In this document: positions 27,160-35,927 of the stretch, piece after piece
Position numbering within the stretch: position 1 is the stretch's first letter
How the letters are laid out: each line of letters begins with the position of its first letter
Source of the DNA: Youhaiella tibetensis
GTDB lineage: Bacteria; Pseudomonadota; Alphaproteobacteria; Rhizobiales; Devosiaceae
Direction of reading: 5' to 3'
Assembly (NCBI RefSeq): GCF_008000755.1
Contig: NZ_CP041690.1
Coordinates: 62,001 to 126,000, forward strand
Length of the DNA stretch: 64,000 nucleotides
Made by a program: the position numbers and the translations under genes
The notes under the pieces: generated by a model
Database searches by the model: none
The model's input: the letters and a program-made list of their open reading frames with translations, nothing else
What the model was told of the DNA's origin: nothing

Positions 27160-28068
27160 TCAAGACACTTTGCGGGCGATTACATGATGACTTGCATGAT
27201 CCATCGTCCGTCGGATGTCGCCAAATCCAGCGCGCTGCAGCCACAATTGGATTTCGTAGAATGAATAGGTGTCGTTTATTTCGGGCGAAACCGCGTCGAA
27301 CCAGCCGCCGGCCTGGTCCCCCTTGAGGCCCTGGAGGAACTTTAGCCGGTCGTCAAAGCTCATCACGCTAGTGTGGCGACGTAGGCTCTCAACCTCGGTG
27401 TAATATGCGAACTCTCCCGAATCCCGGCCGGTCGGCTCACCGTAGAGCATCAGGAAGATGTAGCCGCCGGGCTTCACCAGCGACGCAATGTTGCTGAAGG
27501 CCCCATAGGTGTTGCCGGTGTGATGCAATACCCCGAACGACCAAACCAGGTCGAACGTCGAGGATAGATCGATAGGTCTGGTGAGGTCGTGCTGCCGGAC
27601 AACAACCCGATCACCGAACTCGGCGCAGGCCCTCCGGGTGTGATCGACACCGGACGCGGATTGGTCGAGAGCCGTCACCAAAGCTCCCATCGACGCCATC
27701 GCCCACGAGAACCGGCCAGATCCGCACCCGGCATCCAGCACCGTCTTTCCAGTGAACCAGTCCCGCGGAAGCCCGCTATACTGGCAGACAAGCCTGGGTT
27801 CACGCTCGCGAATCTCAGGGTGGTTGTCGATCCAGCTGCCGTCATCCGTGTGACCCCACTGGTAGTCAAAGCTATCCTTGGTCTGACGCTGCATAGGCAG
27901 GTCGTGAATGATGTCGGCCGTAAGGTAGCGGACAAGCGAGCGCAGCCGGCTGACTTCGAGCTGAAGATAGTCGCTTTCGTATCGCAACTTGCGGACTTCC
28001 TCGGCCAGGCCGGGGGGAGTAGTGGCATCCGCCGGCAGCAGACGCTGCAACAAAGTCCTCAAGCCCAT
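27160..28068 (-). CDS. class I SAM-dependent methyltransferase with N-terminal coiled segment
   Basis: A 302-residue protein. Residues about 20-50 form a helical, probably coiled segment, then the SAM fold begins: VLDAGCGSGRFSWAMA near 110, an acidic end of strand 2 at ALDQSASG, and FDLVWSFGVLHHT. The C-terminal 100 residues contain DDRLKFLQGLKGD, seen in glycan-cluster methyltransferases. It lies between the deacetylase and amidotransferase genes, so methylation of a sugar hydroxyl or uronate is likely but not proven. Confidence 0.83.
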   Translation of the reverse strand: MGLRTLLQRLLPADATTPPGLAEEVRKLRYESDYLQLEVSRLRSLVRYLTADIIHDLPMQRQTKDSFDYQWGHTDDGSWIDNHPEIREREPRLVCQYSGLPRDWFTGKTVLDAGCGSGRFSWAMASMGALVTALDQSASGVDHTRRACAEFGDRVVVRQHDLTRPIDLSSTFDLVWSFGVLHHTGNTYGAFSNIASLVKPGGYIFLMLYGEPTGRDSGEFAYYTEVESLRRHTSVMSFDDRLKFLQGLKGDQAGGWFDAVSPEINDTYSFYEIQLWLQRAGFGDIRRTMDHASHHVIARKVS

Positions 28069-28099
28069 TTCTATCCTGTTCTTTCACTGGGTTTGGCGC

Positions 28100-29059
28100 T
28101 TAGGGCCGATTTCCTGGCTGTGTCCCGATCAATGCGGCAGCTTCGGTGCCGGTCAGGGAAACGAGGCGACGAGCTGACAGGTGCTGCATGGCTCGTTCGA
28201 AAGGAGCCTGACCAATGACATGGGCCGGATCACCATACCATGACAGGATGCCCGGAATACCTTGCTCGATCAGGGTATCGACAGTTTCGATCATGAGGTC
28301 TGCATAGTCCTCGGACAATGCATAGTCGCGTCGATCCGTAAGGTAGGTCCAGGAATCGAGAATGGTCGTAGGTGCCCGGACAGATCCTGACGTGGGCAGT
28401 TCGACAAGGCCCCCAACGTCATAAACCGGGCCATGCGCATAAGCGGCCGTAGGACTGGTGGTAGAGCAATAGCGATAGCCAAGCTGGCGGGCCAAGGAGT
28501 AGACCAGTTCCAGGTGTTCCGGCTCCTGGAAATGTCCAAAATGCGGAGCGCGGAAGCCGGCCGGCGCCCGACCGATTACCTCCCTAACCGCTTGATGCCC
28601 TTGGCGGATATCCTCGGCGACGGCGGCTTCGTCCATTTCGTGATAAAAAGTCGTACTCACGTACCGGTCCTCGTGCCAGGCGGCATGAGGCAGGTATCCA
28701 TGGTTGATGAATTCTACGCCTTGCGTGGCCAACGACTCATAGACGGCGGCTCCGTTGCGCAACTGCGTACCGGGAACGGCCATCGTCATCTTGATGCCAA
28801 GGCCGCCGAGAAAGGCATGAAGCTCTTCGGATGCGGCTATATCGAGATCGGTGTCGCAATCAAATGAAAGGAACAGATAGAGCCGGTCCAATCCGGTGTT
28901 CCTTGCTTTGTCGCCAAGAGCGGCAAATGGTCCAACTGCTGGGACGTACGGGGCGTTCCCCGCGTCGGCGCCGCTGAAACGGCGACTGATCACGCCCATT
29001 GGATCGTGCAGCAACCGCTTCAACCGTCTGCCAGCACGGTCCAGCTCTGCTTTCACCAT
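28100..29059 (-). CDS. polysaccharide deacetylase (NodB homology) domain protein
   Basis: A 319-residue protein of carbohydrate esterase family 4 type. FLSFDCDTDLD gives the Asp pair of motif 1, and the metal His pair is in EFINHGYLPHAAWHED (H-x3-H variant). RAPHFGHF corresponds to motif 3. No signal peptide is seen, so it may act in the cytoplasm on lipid-linked sugar, as the PIG-L and CE4 proteins of some glycan clusters do. Start ATG 29059 overlaps the preceding gene by seven bases. It would remove N-acetyl groups; the substrate sugar is unknown. Confidence 0.78.
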   Translation of the reverse strand: MVKAELDRAGRRLKRLLHDPMGVISRRFSGADAGNAPYVPAVGPFAALGDKARNTGLDRLYLFLSFDCDTDLDIAASEELHAFLGGLGIKMTMAVPGTQLRNGAAVYESLATQGVEFINHGYLPHAAWHEDRYVSTTFYHEMDEAAVAEDIRQGHQAVREVIGRAPAGFRAPHFGHFQEPEHLELVYSLARQLGYRYCSTTSPTAAYAHGPVYDVGGLVELPTSGSVRAPTTILDSWTYLTDRRDYALSEDYADLMIETVDTLIEQGIPGILSWYGDPAHVIGQAPFERAMQHLSARRLVSLTGTEAAALIGTQPGNRP

Positions 29060-29979
29060 TGTGGCTTCCCGCCGGTCATCCACAGGCTCCAGCCCCACCG
29101 GCGGGCCAGCGCTTTGGTGAAGGGGAGGGGAAACCGCCGTCCCAGTTGAGGAAGCCAAGTATTGAGGGCTTCCGGCACGTCTGTTCCGAGGATGCGAACG
29201 TCAAGCTCGTCAAACTGCGGCATCAGATCGCGACGAATTTCCTTGGGGGTCACGGGCCAGGTATGAGGGTTGCCTTCCTGCCGCGCGCCATCGCCATAGC
29301 GGCTGGATAGCTCGAGGCTGTCAAGGAACTCGCGCTCCATGTTGATGTAGCCCTCCTCCCATCCGACGAGGATCTTCGATAGGATCGAATGCCGGTGATA
29401 GAGCATGAGGCCGGCTCGCCCCCCCGGTTTCAAAACCCGGTACATCTCGGCGATCGCCTTGCGGATTCCCGGCGTATGATGCACGACGCCCCAAGAATAG
29501 ACGAAATCGAACTGGGCATCGTCGAATGGAAGCCTTTCGGCATCGACCTGCCGGATATCCCCTTCCAGTCCGAAAACGGCGAAGCGCTGGCGTGTCTGCT
29601 CGACTGCCACCGGATTTAGGTCGATGGCAGTTATCTGGGCGCCCTGCCGGGCCCAGTTCATCGCCATGCAGCCCATGCCGCAGCCGATTTCGAGGACCCT
29701 GGCGCCGCGATAGCGATCATAATCGAAGATGCGACCGAATGGGGCATTCGCCAGGTGAATTGGCTGATTCCACCGATAGAATACCTGATCAGCAAGTTCG
29801 AAGAACCGGCGTGAACCCAGTTCAGCTTCTTCGATCTGGCCGTCGGGAAAGGTGTAGACCGCCCGGCCGTGGTCTTCACCATAGGTCATGGGCGCGGCCG
29901 CCCACCATCTGCGGATGTTGTCCTTCTTCTGACCTGCGAAGTCAGGTTCTTCGTGTTCCGGCCGGTGACTGTCGCTCAT
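29053..29979 (-). CDS. class I SAM-dependent methyltransferase
   Basis: A 308-residue methyltransferase. Motif I is VLEIGCGMGCMAMNWARQG, strand 2 ends AIDLNPVAV, and LPFDDAQFDFVYSWGVVHHTPG with YRVLKPGGRAGLMLYHR follow. The C-terminal region GNPHTWPVTPKEIRR recurs in methyltransferases of surface-glycan clusters. ATG 29979 overlaps the stop of the preceding hypothetical gene as ATGA. Substrate unknown. Confidence 0.83.
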   Translation of the reverse strand: MSDSHRPEHEEPDFAGQKKDNIRRWWAAAPMTYGEDHGRAVYTFPDGQIEEAELGSRRFFELADQVFYRWNQPIHLANAPFGRIFDYDRYRGARVLEIGCGMGCMAMNWARQGAQITAIDLNPVAVEQTRQRFAVFGLEGDIRQVDAERLPFDDAQFDFVYSWGVVHHTPGIRKAIAEMYRVLKPGGRAGLMLYHRHSILSKILVGWEEGYINMEREFLDSLELSSRYGDGARQEGNPHTWPVTPKEIRRDLMPQFDELDVRILGTDVPEALNTWLPQLGRRFPLPFTKALARRWGWSLWMTGGKPQW

Positions 29980-30635
29980 GTCCGCCCCCGCATGCCGTCC
30001 ACGGTTGCCAGCACAGCACCGACCGGGAAGGCCACGACCCCCGCAAGGAGCTGGACCAGCCGTGTATTGGCAAGAAAACGTCGCCAACGCAGCTTGCGAC
30101 GGGCGTTGTTGTCGAGTGTGAAAAGTCTCCGACGACCGTTTAGGACGACCACGCGCTCCAATGCGGCGGTCAGGGCCTGCTTTTCCATAGCAGTCCAGGA
30201 GAGACCGATCGCATCAGGATAGGTCAGAATGATGGTATCATACCGGTCCGCCGGGATGGAGGCGCGATGTGCGAGCTTGGCAACGGACACGCGACCGAAT
30301 CCTGGCGGAGTCACGGTCTCAACGTCGCCGCCGAGGCTCGCATCGATCAGGAGATCACATGTGCTGAAATGCGCCTGGCCCAAGAGGGATTGTATCATGT
30401 CCAGCTGATACTCGCGGCTACGCGGATTGGCATAGTGATCGCGATAGGTCGCAACGAACTGGCGCAAGCCAAACAGTGTCAGGATATCGACCACACGGCC
30501 CAGTCGCGGCACATCAAGACGCCACGGCCCCTTGCGGGTAGCGCCTCCGCGATAGCCGCACAGCACCACGAGCGCATTGCCGACAAGCCGTGGGGGGCCG
30601 TTGAAACGGGCGGCTAACTCCAGTGGCTGATTCAT
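29976..30635 (-). CDS. hypothetical protein with C-terminal membrane segment
   Basis: A 219-residue protein I do not recognise. The middle alternates strands and helices (TCDLLIDASLGGDVETV, YDTIILTYPDAIGLSW), somewhat like a degenerate Rossmann fold. A basic stretch (NNARRKLRWRRFLANT) is followed by one hydrophobic segment at about 192-212 that could hold it at the membrane. It is translationally coupled to the methyltransferase downstream (ATGA) and sits 25 bases after another methyltransferase gene, so it probably serves the same modification step. Confidence 0.7.
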   Translation of the reverse strand: MNQPLELAARFNGPPRLVGNALVVLCGYRGGATRKGPWRLDVPRLGRVVDILTLFGLRQFVATYRDHYANPRSREYQLDMIQSLLGQAHFSTCDLLIDASLGGDVETVTPPGFGRVSVAKLAHRASIPADRYDTIILTYPDAIGLSWTAMEKQALTAALERVVVLNGRRRLFTLDNNARRKLRWRRFLANTRLVQLLAGVVAFPVGAVLATVDGMRGRT

Positions 30636-30660
30636 TCAAACCCGTCATTGTTCGAGATGG

Positions 30661-31557
30661 TCACTTCGTGGCGACCACATACAACGATGACGCTTGCTTG
30701 GGCAACACAACCCTTCCCACCGCCTCGAACAGGTCATCGAGCACCTTATGTCGACGCAGTTGACCATCCAGTCGCCAGTCAGGAGGCCCCCAACCCATGT
30801 GCTTGACCTCGCTCACCGTGAACCCGGCCGCGCGCATCCTTTCGGTCAATACTTCGGCGGTGTAGAAATGCACGTGATCTGTGGTGGCCAGGACATCCGG
30901 CGCCCGGCGGTAAGCCCATTGCCACCACCATGCTCCCTCGTTCGGCGTTCCCAGAACCAGAAGCCCGCCCGGCTTGAGAATTCGATGAATGGTTTCAAGG
31001 GCGGCCATGTCGTCGGGGATATGCTCGATCACATGGTTGAAGAACACCACGTCAAAGGCATTGTCCTTGGCCGGATAGTCGAGGATATCGGCCAGGAACA
31101 AAGTGGCGTCGGCCATCTGCTTGCGGGCACGAACGAGCCGTACGGCATTGTAGTCACTGCCGTAGAGCTGCTCGGCGAACGCGCTGAGCCAGACCATATG
31201 CGTGCCGTCACCGCATCCCAGGTCGAGCAGTGCCTCGGCTTTTGTACGGCCACGCCGCGCCAATTCGCGCGCTAGCAGATCCTGCACATAGAGGCGCCGC
31301 TTCTTAAGATGGTGACGCCAGGGGGAAACTGCCTCCGCTGGCTGTTCTTCGAGGTACCAGCCTGGATTGACCTGCCGCGCTCGCGCGATATCGCTTTCAT
31401 GCGCCACCGGATCGGCGACCAAAACGGCGACACCGTCTTCGGCGGGGTAATGAGCACCGCAAGCGGTGCAGAGCACTTCATTGTCGGATATCGCCAGCTC
31501 GCCGGATCGGCAGCGGGGGCAGCGCAGGCGGGAGTAGTCTGCAGCACTTTTCGTCAT
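30661..31557 (-). CDS. class I SAM-dependent methyltransferase with N-terminal zinc ribbon
   Basis: A 298-residue protein. Residues 14-38 contain CPRCRSGELAISDNEVLCTACG, a four-Cys ribbon like Trm112. The SAM domain follows with LLDLGCGDGTHMVWLS near 115, NAFDVVFFNHVIEHIPDD and ILKPGGLLVLGTPNE. The fused ribbon is found in many methyltransferases of O-antigen and secondary-metabolite clusters. Its start shares one base with the stop of the preceding glycosyltransferase gene (TGATG form), so it is tightly coupled. Confidence 0.83.
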   Translation of the reverse strand: MTKSAADYSRLRCPRCRSGELAISDNEVLCTACGAHYPAEDGVAVLVADPVAHESDIARARQVNPGWYLEEQPAEAVSPWRHHLKKRRLYVQDLLARELARRGRTKAEALLDLGCGDGTHMVWLSAFAEQLYGSDYNAVRLVRARKQMADATLFLADILDYPAKDNAFDVVFFNHVIEHIPDDMAALETIHRILKPGGLLVLGTPNEGAWWWQWAYRRAPDVLATTDHVHFYTAEVLTERMRAAGFTVSEVKHMGWGPPDWRLDGQLRRHKVLDDLFEAVGRVVLPKQASSLYVVATK

Positions 31558-32756
31558 CAGGCGGGCATCCCGGGCACGGCGGCGCCGCGCTTCGCCAGTA
31601 TAGTTCGATAGATCCCGGCGAACTTGGCCTCCGTGATCGCTGGCGACCAGTGCGCGTTGGCATGGGCAAAGGCCCTTCGTCCCAATGCCGCTCGCTCCTC
31701 ATCGTCCTCCAGAAGCTGCCTCAGCGCTCCAAGATAGTCGTCGACGGTGTTTTCGACCAAACGCAGGAAGTCACCCTCTTCGAACTCTGGCACCGGAGCT
31801 CCGATGCGGCGGTTGATAACGACCGGGAGCCCCGTCAACACCGCTTCCAGCACCGACTTGCTGATCTCCCAGTATTCGGTGTGCACGGCGAATATATCTG
31901 ACTCGGCAAGCAGGTCGCAGAGCTTGTCATTGGGAACGGCCGGCAAGAACTTAACTCTATCGGCCAAGTTCAAGTCGGCAACGAGTGCCTCCAGTCGAGG
32001 CCGGATAGGTCCGTCACCTACTATGCTGAACTCTACCCGTTCCATGAGGGCGATCGCTCGAATTATGTTCTCGGGATTCTTCTCCTCGAACAACCGGCCA
32101 ACGTAAATGATGCGCGCCGGATCGTGGAGCGCATAGTCCGACTTCTTTCGCAGGTAGAGCTTGTTGAGGACGTTGTAGCAGACCTCGACGTGCTCGACGC
32201 CGACTCTCTCGAGGTAAGGAAGAATGGGCTTGTAAACCGGCATCACCAGGTCTGCGTTTCGCAGGGCCTCGCCTTCCAGGTAGTCATAAAAGCGATTATG
32301 CCGAACTTGGCTGGGCGCAAGATCCGCCCCGACGTGGCGCCGTACCGGGTTGACATCGGGGTTGATGTGGAGGCTGACGACGTAAGGTATGCCCAGACGA
32401 GCCTTGATGCGGCTGGCCAGATAGGTGTTCCAGTCGGCGCCGTGGCACCGGATCATGTCGGGAGCGATCTGCCGCGCGATCTCGACCCCGCCTTCTGCCC
32501 ATTGCCGCAACCGCCAGCCAGCCAGCCAGGCCGGACGCTTCCCCACAAGGTTGAGATCGTCGGGATAATTGTGAACGGTGAGCCGGGCGCGCCCCACAGT
32601 GTGCTGCAATTGATCGAGCGGTGGCCGATCGTCAGTCGTGGTAAGAATGTGAACTTCGTCAAAGACGCCGCCGGGGTTGTAGTACTCCGGCTGGTATTCC
32701 CCCTTGATCAGGATGTCGGAAATCCGGTCGGGAACGATAACGAGCAGTTTGGCCAC
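31557..32756 (-). CDS. glycosyltransferase family 4
   Basis: A 399-residue GT-B enzyme. The C-terminal nucleotide-sugar domain has RIIYVGRLFEEKNPENIIRA near 225 and the site VHTEYWEISKSVLEAVLTG (E-x7-E) near 300. The N-terminal domain includes IRCHGADWNTYLASRIK. One base overlap with genes on both sides shows a compact operon. Donor and acceptor sugars cannot be assigned. Confidence 0.87.
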   Translation of the reverse strand: MAKLLVIVPDRISDILIKGEYQPEYYNPGGVFDEVHILTTTDDRPPLDQLQHTVGRARLTVHNYPDDLNLVGKRPAWLAGWRLRQWAEGGVEIARQIAPDMIRCHGADWNTYLASRIKARLGIPYVVSLHINPDVNPVRRHVGADLAPSQVRHNRFYDYLEGEALRNADLVMPVYKPILPYLERVGVEHVEVCYNVLNKLYLRKKSDYALHDPARIIYVGRLFEEKNPENIIRAIALMERVEFSIVGDGPIRPRLEALVADLNLADRVKFLPAVPNDKLCDLLAESDIFAVHTEYWEISKSVLEAVLTGLPVVINRRIGAPVPEFEEGDFLRLVENTVDDYLGALRQLLEDDEERAALGRRAFAHANAHWSPAITEAKFAGIYRTILAKRGAAVPGMPA

Positions 32757-33601
32757 TAGGTGCTCCCAACGGGCTTGCGGGCGGAGAGGATAACGGAGGG
32801 TCTGCCTGGATTGTAGAAGTCAACGAAGCGTGGCCAGTAGCGCATCATATTTGCCAGATTTCCAGGTCGTAGCGCCATGGATAGGCCGGTGCCGAGTTCC
32901 TGCAGCTCAAATCCGCGTCGTCTTAGGCTCCCCAGCACTTCCCAATTGGTCCGGCAGAACACGGACGTTTCGAAATACCGTGAGTCCCGCCCCAGCGAAC
33001 GCAGATATTCGGCGGCCTTCTTTCGGTCGTGGCGCAGTTCAGGTTTCCATGGCACATGGTAATGCGCCTCGAGACGCTTGGCTGCATAATTGGGGCATTC
33101 TATGAGAACCATCCCGCCTGGGCGCAGGATTCGAAAGGCAGTCTCCAGCATGTCGTCGCAGGATTCGATGTGCTCCAATACGTTCCAGAACGCGACCGCG
33201 TCCAGACTGTTCTGGGGGACGTCCAACTTGGTAGCGTCACCCATGATGAACACTGCTTCCGGGTCATCCTGGGGCCGGACGCGCTCCAGCCGGCGTCGGG
33301 CAAACTCTACCTCGAAGGGTGCTATTTCCACACCGGTGACATCGAAGCCGGCCTCACGACCCGCAACCACTGTACTTCCAAAACCGCAACCGATGTCGAG
33401 CACCTTCGCGCTGGCAGGCAGGCGTGCCAGAAGCACCTGAACGACATACCCCGCAAACGAATAGCCGACATAGTTGGCTAGATGGGCGCGGATGGCCTCC
33501 TCCGTGAAGGCACCCGAATAGAGGCGATGGAGATATTCCGTTAAGCCGTCTCTCTCGCTTTCGAGGAACGGAGGATCGCGAAAGTCCGAGTCCATTATCA
33601 T
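32756..33601 (-). CDS. class I SAM-dependent methyltransferase
   Basis: A 281-residue methyltransferase with VLDIGCGFGSTVVAGREAG near 66, a GVEIAPFEVEFARRR strand 2 region, AVAFWNVLEHIESCDDM and FRILRPGGMVLIECPN. A second ATG two codons in is possible. It opens the tightly packed unit that runs left to 18.1 kb; a 191-base gap separates it from the next gene upstream, which may carry a promoter, although I see no strong consensus there. Confidence 0.84.
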   Translation of the reverse strand: MIMDSDFRDPPFLESERDGLTEYLHRLYSGAFTEEAIRAHLANYVGYSFAGYVVQVLLARLPASAKVLDIGCGFGSTVVAGREAGFDVTGVEIAPFEVEFARRRLERVRPQDDPEAVFIMGDATKLDVPQNSLDAVAFWNVLEHIESCDDMLETAFRILRPGGMVLIECPNYAAKRLEAHYHVPWKPELRHDRKKAAEYLRSLGRDSRYFETSVFCRTNWEVLGSLRRRGFELQELGTGLSMALRPGNLANMMRYWPRFVDFYNPGRPSVILSARKPVGST

Positions 33602-33792
33602 TCATCTCTCGTCATAAAGACTCTGGAACCAAACAAACGAAAGACGTTTGACACAATTCATGTTCAGCACGGCCCGCCCTCCATAAACCGGTAGCCTTCG
33701 GTCACCCCAGATATAGCGGGCACCAACCTTCCAAGTCACCTAAAGGCAGGGTCGTTTGAAACTGCGGCAGCCAGTAAAAGAAAAGGCTCGTT

Positions 33793-34572
33793 TTAGCACT
33801 TCTCGCACACCAAAACGTGTCGGAAAGCATAACGTCGGAGGATCGGCAGCGAACTGATCCACTCATCGAGCATTCGTCCAGCGACGCGACGCGACAGAAG
33901 TGTCTTCCATCCAGGATGAAGCAACGGCCAGAGCCAGCGAGGCTTATCAGCCCACATAGGAAGAATCTGAAAGCATCGATGTTCGATGATTCGTAGTCCG
34001 CTAGCCTGGCATATTGAATCAATCGACGGCACATCAACTCCGCACAATTGCGAAAGGTCGGGATACTCTCTGCAGACAATTCCGTTTAGTGACCTTTCGT
34101 TCCCAAGGTCTAGAAGGCAGCGTCCGCCTTGGCGCAGCACCCGCGATATCTCAGAAAAAACAGATTCGACATCTGCGACATAATATAAAGAGCTAAGGGA
34201 GTATAGAGCATCGACCGCCTCATCCTCAATTGGGATACTTTTGGCATCACATTGTATGAAATCTACGTTACCAATCCCGCTTTGCTTCGCGGCTTTCTCG
34301 GCAAACTCGATAAATGGGGCGCTGAAATCCAGTCCGATACCTCTACGTCTTCCCCGCGCAGTTTCGTGCAGATGGACGCCTGAACCACAGCAAAGATCGA
34401 CGATGACATCGCCCGGAAGATATTGCTCGATCAGGTCGAATTTTAGGCGCAACATCCTTTCGACGTAACTACCATCTGCAGATGGACGCGATAAACTAAT
34501 TGTTTCAGCCTTATAGATGCCAGATGTGTATTTTTTGCGCGTGGCATCTTCTATAGCTCTTCTGTCAATCAT
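33793..34572 (-). CDS. class I SAM-dependent methyltransferase, AT-rich gene
   Basis: A 259-residue protein with the motif VIVDLCCGSGVHLHETARG near 55, LDFSAPFIEFAEKAAK and RVLRQGGRCLLDLG. Start ATG 34572 overlaps the end of the aminotransferase gene by eight bases. Base composition is far below that of neighbouring operons: I counted 23 G+C in the 60 bases 34141-34200. This marks recent transfer of the block it belongs to. Substrate unknown; an amino-sugar product of the upstream aminotransferase is a fair guess. Confidence 0.8.
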   Translation of the reverse strand: MIDRRAIEDATRKKYTSGIYKAETISLSRPSADGSYVERMLRLKFDLIEQYLPGDVIVDLCCGSGVHLHETARGRRRGIGLDFSAPFIEFAEKAAKQSGIGNVDFIQCDAKSIPIEDEAVDALYSLSSLYYVADVESVFSEISRVLRQGGRCLLDLGNERSLNGIVCREYPDLSQLCGVDVPSIDSICQASGLRIIEHRCFQILPMWADKPRWLWPLLHPGWKTLLSRRVAGRMLDEWISSLPILRRYAFRHVLVCEKC

Positions 34573-35887
34573 GAAAGTTCTCGGCAAAGTCGCGAATGGA
34601 GCGCTTTATCCTCTTTAGTTCCTGCGTCGTCAGATTTGGTCGAATAGGAATGTTTAGAACGCAGCCTTTTAGAGCCTCCGTTCGCGGAAGCGCGCGCTGA
34701 TTGTAGGCTGCAGCAAACGGACGCAAATGTAAGGGGAAGTACATTTCTTCAGTCTCGATACCCCAGTCCAGCAGGTGCGCTCGAAATCGGACCATCAAAC
34801 TCGGGTTTGAGAAGACCACGGACAGCTTAGTGTATACGTGACATGCAGGCGTCTGAGTCTGAAATAGGTTAGGTGTCAACTCATAACGAAGAAATGAGGC
34901 ATTGTTCTGTCGAGTGCTAACAATATAATCAAGCTTATCGATTTGACTAATCATGATAAGCGCGTCCCGCGAACTCATTCTGATAGTGCTATCGTATTGA
35001 GTAACTAATGAGCGGTCGATCGGTGTCGTATTACCTTCGTGCCGACGATTCCAGTACCGCTTGGCGAAATAGGAGAAGCGCCCGCGGGAAGCGTAGTCGG
35101 GCTCATCTTTTAGCATGAAGGCCGCACGCTGGATTTCGTTTTGGTAAACCGACGCGATCAATGCCCCGCCGGCGCTAGCCATAGCATTCTTACCCATGCC
35201 GAACGAAAGAATCCGTAAGTCGACGACTTGGCCCGACTGGGACTTTCCGAACGCATGACAGTCATCTTCAATGACAAAGACACCATAATTTCGAGCCGTT
35301 TCAACTACGCGATCTAAAGCCATCTGCTTGCCGCAGGTATTTACCGCTAAACAGGCCAGCACTGTGTTGTCAATGTGGCCAATGATATCATCTTCACTGG
35401 CAAGAAGATCGTCGTCCACATCGACGAAAAATGGTACTAAGCCTGCTTCAATAATAGGGTCGTAAATACCGCGACATCCAAAGCTTGGAAGCAATACCTT
35501 CTTGCGATCAGGATTTTGCTCTGCAAGGACTTGTAGTCCAAGGGCGAGAGCAGATCGACCGCTACCCGTGAGGACCAAAGCGTGTGATTCTGGTATCTCT
35601 AGTACGCTACGCAATTTTTGATCAAGACGGTGGCGGCTGCCGGCACTACCTGAGTTACTCATCGTTCCGACTGCAAATTCGCGCTTATCCCAGAACGGAC
35701 GCATAAAGCGAATAGGCGTCCATGCGCCGCGTTGAATGCGGCGACAAGCGGCAAACGTCTTGGCTTGAAGTGAGCGCACAGCAAAGATGCCGCGCCAAAC
35801 GACGTCTGCAGTCGCGGTCGACGTGCGTTCACCAAGTACTGCCGCTACAAGCCGTCTGCCGCTGGTGGCAAGTCCTCTTAGTGTCAT
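34565..35887 (-). CDS. DegT/DnrJ/EryC1/StrS-type PLP aminotransferase
   Basis: A 440-residue protein. An N-terminal extension of about 75 residues has no motif I know. The fold-type I domain has GSGRSALALGLQ (phosphate cup), VIEDDCHAFG with Asp208 for the pyridine nitrogen, and Lys233 in SFGMGKNAMASAGGA, aligned to the PLP lysine of sugar aminotransferases. Such enzymes aminate a ketosugar nucleotide. No 4,6-dehydratase or 3-ketosugar-forming enzyme is visible in the window, so the keto substrate comes from elsewhere or the acceptor differs. AT-rich codon use like its neighbours. Confidence 0.8.
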   Translation of the reverse strand: MTLRGLATSGRRLVAAVLGERTSTATADVVWRGIFAVRSLQAKTFAACRRIQRGAWTPIRFMRPFWDKREFAVGTMSNSGSAGSRHRLDQKLRSVLEIPESHALVLTGSGRSALALGLQVLAEQNPDRKKVLLPSFGCRGIYDPIIEAGLVPFFVDVDDDLLASEDDIIGHIDNTVLACLAVNTCGKQMALDRVVETARNYGVFVIEDDCHAFGKSQSGQVVDLRILSFGMGKNAMASAGGALIASVYQNEIQRAAFMLKDEPDYASRGRFSYFAKRYWNRRHEGNTTPIDRSLVTQYDSTIRMSSRDALIMISQIDKLDYIVSTRQNNASFLRYELTPNLFQTQTPACHVYTKLSVVFSNPSLMVRFRAHLLDWGIETEEMYFPLHLRPFAAAYNQRALPRTEALKGCVLNIPIRPNLTTQELKRIKRSIRDFAENFHD

Positions 35888-35927
35888 AGCGATCTTTGCT
35901 TCAGCGGCGCGCTTTTCGAGGGAGGAT

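Noticed and set aside
33602-33792. Short AAACG-AAAGA-CGTTT inverted repeat at 33635-33649 as an operator
   Set aside because: Five-base arms in AT-rich DNA are expected by chance and no second copy was found.
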